Shown here piece by piece: positions 7,753-12,815 of a stretch of DNA of 12,815 nt; the stretch's first letter is position 1; each line of letters begins with the position of its first letter. This DNA comes from JAVBPA01 sp031549925 (GTDB lineage: Bacteria; Bacillota; Clostridia; Oscillospirales; CAG-272). A program made the position numbers and the translations under genes. The notes below the pieces were generated by a model. The model searched no databases. It was given only the letters and a program-made list of their open reading frames with translations, and was not told the origin of the DNA. The DNA lies in NCBI GenBank assembly GCA_031549925.1, contig JAVBPA010000053.1, forward strand, positions 1 to 12,815. The letters are read 5' to 3'.

Positions 7753-7837
7753 TCTACTGTATTAATATAATTTTATAAAACAGAAAATTAAATAAAGAAG
7801 TTTAAATTAAAAAAATAAAATATATAGAGGTAAAAAT

Positions 7838-9685
7838 ATGCTTAAACCGCTGAAATTGAAACCGTTAACTTCAAAAAACATCAAGCCTCAGGGTTGGCTT
7901 GGGAGACAATTACAAATACAGGCAAACGGTCTTTGCGGTGTTCTTGATAAAATATGGCCGGATATACGTGACAGCAGCTGGATCGGCGGAGACAAGGACG
8001 GTTGGGAGAGAGTGCCATATTGGCTGGACGGTTTTATTCCTCTCGCATGGCTGCTAGGAGATGAAGATTTGCAAAACAGAGCTTCAAGATATATTGATGG
8101 TATTTTAGCAGGTCAGGAGGAAGACGGATGGATTTGTCCGTGTCCGAATAACAGAAGAAACCGTTATGATGTTTGGGCGGTATTTTTAATATGTAAGGTT
8201 TTAGTGGTTTATCATGATTGTACGGGAGATTCAAGAATTCAAGGCGCGGTAGAAAAAGCATTGCTTCAGCTTTACAGGCATATTTCTGTTATAACTCTTT
8301 TTAACTGGGGGCATCACAGATGGTTTGAATGTTTAATTCCTATATTTTGGTTGTATGAACGTACCGGTGACGAAAGACTTTTAAAGCTTGCCGGGCTTTT
8401 GGAAGCGCAGGGAATGGATTATGAAAAATTAGCTAAACAAATAACAGACGCACCCAAAGAAAAACGGTATTGGACATATCAGAACCATGTGGTAAATATA
8501 GCGATGTCATTAAAAAGCAGAGCTTTAATGTCTCGTTTAACCGGAGAAAATCCAAATGTATTTTGTGAAGAGTTTTTGTCTCTTCTTCTCGAAAAACACG
8601 GTATGGCAATAGAACATTTTTCCGGCGATGAATGTCTGGGAGGAACTGACTCAAACAGAGGAACCGAGCTTTGCGGAATTGTAGAAGCGATGTATTCTTA
8701 TGAATGGCTGCTTTCTATTGACGGAGGAATTACTTGGGGAGATAAATTGGAAAAACTCGCGTATAACGCATTGCCGGCGGCGTTTACTCCCGACATGAAC
8801 GCACATCAGTATGTTCAATTGACAAATCAAATTCAATGCACTCCGCTTGAAGATAAATACAATCCGTTTAATTCCAACAACGGCGAAGCACATATTTTCG
8901 GATTAGAACCTCATTTTGGATGTTGCACGGCAAATTTTAATCAAGGATGGCCGAAGTTTGCTCTATCGGCGGTAATGAGGAATGAACATGGTTTTACTAT
9001 TACAGCTATAGCTCCGGTTTTTGTAAAAGATAAAATCGATGGGATTGATGTAGCATTTACAGTAGAAACCGAATATCCCTTCCGCGACGAATATACTGTT
9101 ATAATTGAGACGGCAAAACCTTGTAAATTGGATATTGAACTGCGCATACCGGGGTTTTATGATTCGGCATTTGTTGACGGAGAACCGGTGACGGTAGGAC
9201 AGTATAAAAAAATATCGCGTATATTCAGCGGGCGGACAGAATTAAAAGTACAGCTTATTACAGAAGCGAAATATATAAATCGTCCGGATAACACGGCTTG
9301 TATTTGGAGAGGAGCATTACTGTATTCTTTACCGATCAAAGCTGAAATTAAACAAGTTGAATATATAAGAGACGGAGTGGAACGCAAATTCCCCTGGTGT
9401 GATTATCACATAACACCGACCGAAAATTGGGGATATGCTTATTGTAATGAACAAATTAAAACAGAGTATAATATAATCGGAGCAATTCCTTTTTCACCGG
9501 AAGAACCTCCTTTGAAACTTAAAACCAATGCAGTCGCAATAAAATGGGAAAACGAAAACGGAATTTGTAAAATGAACCCTGAACTTCCGAAAAATTTTAA
9601 TCAAAAGAATGAAATTAATTTAATTCCATACGGCTGTACACTTCTTCGCGTTACCCAGTTGCCCGTTTTATCAGATATAGAATAA
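7838..9685 (+). CDS. GH127-like glycoside hydrolase (beta-L-arabinofuranosidase family, former DUF1680)
   Basis: This 615-residue protein has no signal peptide, so it acts in the cytoplasm on imported oligosaccharides. The N-terminal two-thirds form the alpha/alpha-barrel of the family (GWLGRQLQIQANGL…DIRDSSWIGG…YWLDGFIPLAWLLGD), followed by beta-rich domains (~385-560). Catalytic residues align with the characterised Bifidobacterium enzyme HypBA1, which uses a zinc-bound cysteine nucleophile: Glu277-x-Cys279 (TELC) matches Glu338/Cys340, and Cys362-Cys363 (HFGCC) matches Cys417/Cys418. All four zinc ligands are therefore present. The likely reaction is removal of terminal beta-L-arabinofuranose from plant cell-wall glycoprotein or pectin fragments, though other activities exist in related families (for example GH146), so the substrate is tentative. 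Translation starts after AGAGG with 7-base spacing. It is monocistronic: promoter at 7724, terminator at 9750. No arabinose transporter or regulator is adjacent within the window. Confidence 0.88.
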   Translation: MLKPLKLKPLTSKNIKPQGWLGRQLQIQANGLCGVLDKIWPDIRDSSWIGGDKDGWERVPYWLDGFIPLAWLLGDEDLQNRASRYIDGILAGQEEDGWICPCPNNRRNRYDVWAVFLICKVLVVYHDCTGDSRIQGAVEKALLQLYRHISVITLFNWGHHRWFECLIPIFWLYERTGDERLLKLAGLLEAQGMDYEKLAKQITDAPKEKRYWTYQNHVVNIAMSLKSRALMSRLTGENPNVFCEEFLSLLLEKHGMAIEHFSGDECLGGTDSNRGTELCGIVEAMYSYEWLLSIDGGITWGDKLEKLAYNALPAAFTPDMNAHQYVQLTNQIQCTPLEDKYNPFNSNNGEAHIFGLEPHFGCCTANFNQGWPKFALSAVMRNEHGFTITAIAPVFVKDKIDGIDVAFTVETEYPFRDEYTVIIETAKPCKLDIELRIPGFYDSAFVDGEPVTVGQYKKISRIFSGRTELKVQLITEAKYINRPDNTACIWRGALLYSLPIKAEIKQVEYIRDGVERKFPWCDYHITPTENWGYAYCNEQIKTEYNIIGAIPFSPEEPPLKLKTNAVAIKWENENGICKMNPELPKNFNQKNEINLIPYGCTLLRVTQLPVLSDIE

Positions 9686-9749
9686 ATAAAATCAACATAC
9701 AATATTTTAAACTTTTTTAAAAATATATATTAATCTCATTATAAAACAA

Positions 9750-9787
9750 AAAAATCCGTTGGAAAATCGTAATTCCAATGGATTTTT
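9750..9787. terminator. Bidirectional terminator between the GH127-like and cyclase genes
   Basis: A 15-bp stem (9750-9764 with 9773-9787, one G/T wobble) has an 8-base loop. Five T follow the hairpin core on the + strand and seven on the - strand, so it can end both converging genes. It lies 64 bases after the GH127-like stop and 52 bases beyond the cyclase stop. Confidence 0.9.
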
Positions 9788-9839
9788 ATTTACTAGATTA
9801 ATATTTTAAATAAAATAATTATAGATTATTATATAAAAA

Positions 9840-10928
9840 TTAATATATTACCAGATTCCGCCCTTTTTCTTTAGCTATATATAAGTTTTTGTCCGCTTGT
9901 TCGAGGAACTTTGAAAAAGATACTCCTTTTGTATAAGAAGTAACACCGCAGCTTACTGTTAGATTAATATTTTTGTTCCATTCGGCTTTTTTTAATTCGG
10001 CGTAAATAATATTCAATTTTTCAATAGCCATTTCTACTGTACAATTTCTAAAGATAATAACAAATTCTTCTCCGCCGTATCTTCCGAAAATTTCATCTTT
10101 GCTTAATAGAGAAGAAATTGTTTTTGAAAGCTCAACAAGAATTTTATCACCGAAAATATGCCCGTATGTATCATTTACAACTTTAAAAAAATCCACATCG
10201 ATAATACACAAAACAAGATTACTGCCGTCATCATAAGATTTACGCATTTCTTCGCTTATACATGAGGTTAGATATCTACGGTTATAAATACCTGTAAGAG
10301 AGTCTATCATCGAACTGATTTCCAGTTTCGAAATAAGTGATTCCGCTTCGTTTTTGGCTTGTTTATAACTGTTTAATACTTGATATGCCAAATATGAGCT
10401 GACACTGTAGCTTATAATCATACCGATTGATAAATCCATATAATGCGATCTTCTGTCAGGGTAAGGTATATATATACCGGGATATTTTAATTCAATAAAA
10501 GTAAAAGCCGTATATAAACAGATAACTACTATCATTATTATTGTGCGGAATTTTCCTTCGAATGCAATTACAATAAATATACCCATCAATACAACAAACG
10601 GCATAGTTGACCCGGTTGCTCCTCCGGTAGAAAACCATAGCATAGGGAAAAGAACGAAAAGGGCATACATAATAACGATTATGGTTAAGATTTTGTATTT
10701 GCGCGTTTTATAAAAATATAAAAGGCATGTTACATCAATTATAATGTTAACCGCGGGAATAATAAGCGTCAGTATACTCAATCCGAGCAGAATATTTCCG
10801 ATGAATCCGATTGCCGACATCAGAATTCCGGATAAAGCAACTAATAAAAAAGTCTTTTCTTCCAATGTAAAATTTATATTAAAAAGATTTTTTTCTTTTA
10901 AATCAAAAAATTTATTTTTCATATCCAT
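9840..10928 (-). CDS. Membrane diguanylate cyclase (six-helix sensor + GGDEF)
   Basis: Predicted 362 residues from the first ATG (10928). Six hydrophobic segments (~26-47, 50-71, 79-99, 108-124, 127-146, 166-184) form an unclassified membrane sensor. A short helical linker (~186-207) leads to a GGDEF domain beginning DSLTGIYNRRYL. The active-site signature is intact: metal Asp244 in IIDVDFFK, substrate-binding Asn252 in VNDTYGHIFGD, and RYGGEEF with GGEEF at 285-289. It should condense two GTP into c-di-GMP. The RxxD product-inhibition site is absent (SKDE in its place), so primary I-site feedback is unlikely. The start is uncertain: an in-frame TTG at 10943 and an ATG at 10922 are alternatives, and none has a good Shine-Dalgarno site. 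It is monocistronic, with a promoter at 11054-11082. It may oppose the EAL protein in this window. Confidence 0.93.
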   Translation of the reverse strand: MDMKNKFFDLKEKNLFNINFTLEEKTFLLVALSGILMSAIGFIGNILLGLSILTLIIPAVNIIIDVTCLLYFYKTRKYKILTIIVIMYALFVLFPMLWFSTGGATGSTMPFVVLMGIFIVIAFEGKFRTIIMIVVICLYTAFTFIELKYPGIYIPYPDRRSHYMDLSIGMIISYSVSSYLAYQVLNSYKQAKNEAESLISKLEISSMIDSLTGIYNRRYLTSCISEEMRKSYDDGSNLVLCIIDVDFFKVVNDTYGHIFGDKILVELSKTISSLLSKDEIFGRYGGEEFVIIFRNCTVEMAIEKLNIIYAELKKAEWNKNINLTVSCGVTSYTKGVSFSKFLEQADKNLYIAKEKGRNLVIY

Positions 10929-11022
10929 AACATCATTACACAACTCTCAGTGGAAATTTAAATTAAACCGTTGTATCTTGTAACAAAAAAGCTAAAGAAT
11001 ATCCATATATACAAAATTAACT

Positions 11023-11054
11023 TGGAAAATGTTAAAATAAGCGAACGTTTTCCA
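11023..11054. promoter_or_regulatory. Inverted repeat at the cyclase transcription start (operator or leader hairpin)
   Basis: TGGAAAATGTT (11023-11033) and AACGTTTTCCA (11044-11054) are 11-bp arms with one T/G pair, around a 10-base centre. The dyad starts at the -10 element and covers the expected start (near 11047) and first transcribed bases of the cyclase gene. The - strand sequence at 11053-11040 also fits the CcpA cre consensus at 13 of 14 positions (the leading T is G). It could be a repressor operator, a catabolite-control site or an RNA hairpin. Confidence 0.55.
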
Positions 11055-11082
11055 TTCTATCATATATTTTTATGATTTGCAA
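11054..11082 (-). promoter_or_regulatory. Promoter of the diguanylate cyclase gene (extended -10)
   Basis: On the - strand, TTGCAA (11082-11077), a 17-base spacer and TAGAAT (11059-11054), with TGA before the -10. Transcription from about 11047 gives a leader of roughly 120 bases. Confidence 0.75.
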
Positions 11083-11220
11083 TTGATTTTTACATTTAAT
11101 TTTAATATTCGATTTAAAATATCATATTTATGTATAAAAATTTTTATTTAAAGATATTTGAACTATATTAAATTTTTTTAGGAAAATGTATTAAAAAATT
11201 TTTACCGTAATATAAAGAAT

Positions 11221-11263
11221 ACACGCTGTAGCAAATTTCGTTTTGCCGCAGCGCGTTATTTTT
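11221..11263. terminator. Strong hairpin, probable terminator of the right-edge gene
   Basis: A 15-bp stem (11221-11235 with 11242-11256, one mismatch and two wobbles) has a 6-base loop and is much more GC-rich than its surroundings. It lies about 60 bases beyond the stop codon of the - strand gene on the right, so ending that transcript is the natural role. The better T run (TTATTTTT) is on the + strand, where no gene precedes it. Confidence 0.65.
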
Positions 11264-11318
11264 AAGAATTATTTTTTAACGTATATTTTTCTTTTAAAAA
11301 CATAATCCAAATACATGA

Positions 11319-12815
11319 TCATTCTATTTTAAAAGTGGGGACGATTGAATCAAAACTTTCACCCGGATGTGAGTAAAATCTGTGAGAAGATAAAATTAAA
11401 TCGATGTTTTTATCAAAATCATGATATATCAAACAAATTCCGCCGAATTCCTCATATTGCCCTGAATAATTTTTATATGTTCCTATAATGGAACATGAGA
11501 AGATATTGTCACCGAAAATTTTTGATTTTTGACCAATTCTTTCACCGGAAACAGCTAGCAAATTTTTAGCTGCTTCGGTAATATGTGAATTTTTCGTTAA
11601 AGAGGAGTCATAATTTTTAGAATCAACAAAAATGCGGAGATTATATTCATGATAAATGGGGCGTCCTTTATATAGGTAAGTTTTTATATTGAAGGTTTCA
11701 ATCCCTTTTGTATAATGATATAAAATACTGATGATTTCTCCCTCCGGTTCAAATGAAATTTTAATATTTTTATGCGGAGAAAATATTTTTACAATGCCGT
11801 TTTCACAGGAAATCAAATCCGCGGCGTTATTTTTATAAAACGGAATATCGGATTTTCCGTCAAAATACATTTCGTTTTTTTCGATGTTATAAAAAATTTT
11901 GCCGGAAAGTTCATCAAGCTGGTATTCAATAAAAATTATTCCGTTTCCCGTACCGTTTATTTGAGCGGACAATTTTGTGTAATTTTTGGACATATCAGCT
12001 TTATGATGATCCATAATATCCTGTGCGGTTATTTCAATATTTACATGAGTCAATTCGTTTTCAAAAGCGAAATTAATACATTGCCGGAAAATCCCGATAA
12101 CTGCGTAACTGCTTTTTTCAAAATAAAATTTATATGGAATTTCCGATGGGAAATCATAAAAATAATTTTCATTTAATTGCGTTTTTATTTTTACGCCACT
12201 ATATAGCATTTCTTCGCGGCTTCTGCTTTTTTCAAATACAGTGTATTGCTCCATTGTTATTTGTTTAATACCATCATCAATACTTGGCAAAGTTAATAAA
12301 ATTTCATTATTGACGCATATTTCAAATATTCCGTCTTCCCGTAAAAATACACCGTTAATATTTTCTTTTGTAAATTCCGTCCCTTTAATCCCATAATAAC
12401 TCGCGTACGATTCAAAATCAAAATATTTATTGATTTTTATTAATATTTCGTCATATGTATACCCGAGAGCAGTCAAGTATTCCTCGCATGTCATTTCGAT
12501 ATCATTCGCATAATCGTAATATGTAAAAAAATAATTTACCGCGGATTCACTCCCGATCAGGTTGTATGTAGAATATTGCAGTATTGTGACAATATTATCT
12601 TTTACAGCATGTTTATAACCGGAAATATAAAATACGTTTCCAAGGCAGTCTCCTTTGCCGATTTCACAAATTTTAAATTTTTCGAGTGCAAAATCGTTAA
12701 AGCAATTACCGATTATTTTTTTGTTAATTTCTGTTGCCGAAGGTTTTTCGGAATTTATTTGGGGAATATCAAATCTGTCATTAATCCATTCATGCATAGG
12801 CCATCCGGAGTCATA
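11319..12815 (-). CDS. Unrecognised protein, frame open to the right edge (probably 5'-partial)
   Basis: I do not recognise a family. From the ATG at 12797 the product is 492 residues, but the frame stays open to the window end (YDSGWP precedes that Met), and the first residues look like mid-domain sequence, so the true start may lie outside. An ATG start with GGATGG five bases upstream cannot be excluded. The protein is soluble-looking: no transmembrane segment or signal is visible in this part. It is rich in Asn, Lys, Ile, Tyr and Phe, with many alternating hydrophobic/polar stretches suggesting a mostly beta-strand C-terminal two-thirds (GNGIIFIEYQLDELSGKIFYNIEKNEMYFDG…). No catalytic motif stands out. 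It ends in TGA, followed by the hairpin at 11221-11263. The compositional style matches its neighbours, giving no sign of recent transfer. Confidence 0.7.
   Translation of the reverse strand, partial: YDSGWPMHEWINDRFDIPQINSEKPSATEINKKIIGNCFNDFALEKFKICEIGKGDCLGNVFYISGYKHAVKDNIVTILQYSTYNLIGSESAVNYFFTYYDYANDIEMTCEEYLTALGYTYDEILIKINKYFDFESYASYYGIKGTEFTKENINGVFLREDGIFEICVNNEILLTLPSIDDGIKQITMEQYTVFEKSRSREEMLYSGVKIKTQLNENYFYDFPSEIPYKFYFEKSSYAVIGIFRQCINFAFENELTHVNIEITAQDIMDHHKADMSKNYTKLSAQINGTGNGIIFIEYQLDELSGKIFYNIEKNEMYFDGKSDIPFYKNNAADLISCENGIVKIFSPHKNIKISFEPEGEIISILYHYTKGIETFNIKTYLYKGRPIYHEYNLRIFVDSKNYDSSLTKNSHITEAAKNLLAVSGERIGQKSKIFGDNIFSCSIIGTYKNYSGQYEEFGGICLIYHDFDKNIDLILSSHRFYSHPGESFDSIVPTFKIE

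Larger units (their letters stand above)
7502..7837. other. Divergent control region between glnA and the GH127-like gene
   Basis: These 336 bases have no ORF. They contain the leftward glnA promoter (7575-7603), its Shine-Dalgarno site (GGAG, complement of 7509-7512), the rightward GH127-like promoter (7724-7752) and its AGAGG site (7826-7830). Two short dyads overlap the -10 elements (7562-7579 and 7737-7753). The two -35 boxes are about 120 bases apart and face away from each other, so the promoters do not overlap. No GlnR-type TGTNA-N7-TNACA box was recognised. Confidence 0.7.
10944..11318. other. Intergenic region upstream of the cyclase gene
   Basis: These 375 bases have no credible ORF. 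They hold the cyclase promoter (- strand, 11054-11082), a long dyad at its start site (11023-11054), a very AT-rich stretch at about 11083-11220 with nothing recognisable, and a strong GC-rich hairpin (11221-11263) that probably ends the gene to the right. Confidence 0.65.

Noticed and set aside
10929..10943. TTG at 10943 as the start of the diguanylate cyclase
   Set aside because: GAGAG directly abuts the TTG with no spacing, and an ATG follows five codons later; kept only as an alternative.
11772..12176. 134-codon open frame on the + strand opposite the right-edge gene
   Set aside because: It is Phe/Ile-rich in the manner of antisense AT-rich coding, and no ribosome binding site or promoter was found; a shadow of the - strand gene.

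Overview
The window is AT-rich (roughly two-thirds A+T by eye). Its promoters are consensus-like for the housekeeping sigma factor (TTGACA-17-TATACT type), it has clear Shine-Dalgarno sites, and its intrinsic terminators are strong. One surface protein has an N-terminal signal peptide and a C-terminal hydrophobic segment followed by lysines, as in Gram-positive cell-surface proteins. Together these suggest a low-GC member of the Bacillota, most likely an uncultured or gut-associated clostridium; this assignment is an inference. No rRNA, tRNA, CRISPR array, transposase or phage gene was seen.

Layout, left to right. (1) A serine hydrolase of the beta-lactamase/penicillin-binding-protein fold on the + strand, cut by the left edge. 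(2) A 0.4 kb AT-rich leader with a perfect promoter, then a large membrane-bound cyclic-di-GMP phosphodiesterase (two extracytoplasmic solute-binding-like sensor domains, one membrane segment, a degenerate GGDEF domain and an intact EAL domain), closed by a terminator. (3) A single-gene unit for a secreted CBM9/DOMON-like carbohydrate-binding surface protein, with its own promoter and terminator. (4) On the - strand, glnA, a type I glutamine synthetase of the beta type that keeps the adenylylation-site tyrosine. (5) Divergent from glnA, a cytoplasmic GH127-like (beta-L-arabinofuranosidase) glycoside hydrolase. (6) On the - strand, a six-helix membrane diguanylate cyclase with an intact GGEEF motif. 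It converges on the GH127-like gene and has a striking inverted repeat at its transcription start. (7) On the - strand, an unrecognised protein whose frame runs off the right edge.

Nearly every gene looks like its own transcription unit, so this is not one operon. Two themes recur. Polysaccharide-related functions (CBM9-like surface protein, GH127-like arabinofuranosidase, possibly the serine hydrolase) fit a plant- or glycan-degrading lifestyle. Cyclic-di-GMP control is represented by one predicted degrading enzyme and one predicted synthesising enzyme about 5 kb apart. glnA is ordinary nitrogen metabolism, but its subtype is less usual for this kind of organism. No convincing wholly new system is seen. 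The best leads are the sensor-phosphodiesterase architecture, the operator-like palindrome before the cyclase, the C-terminal anchor of the CBM9-like protein and the unrecognised gene at the right edge.
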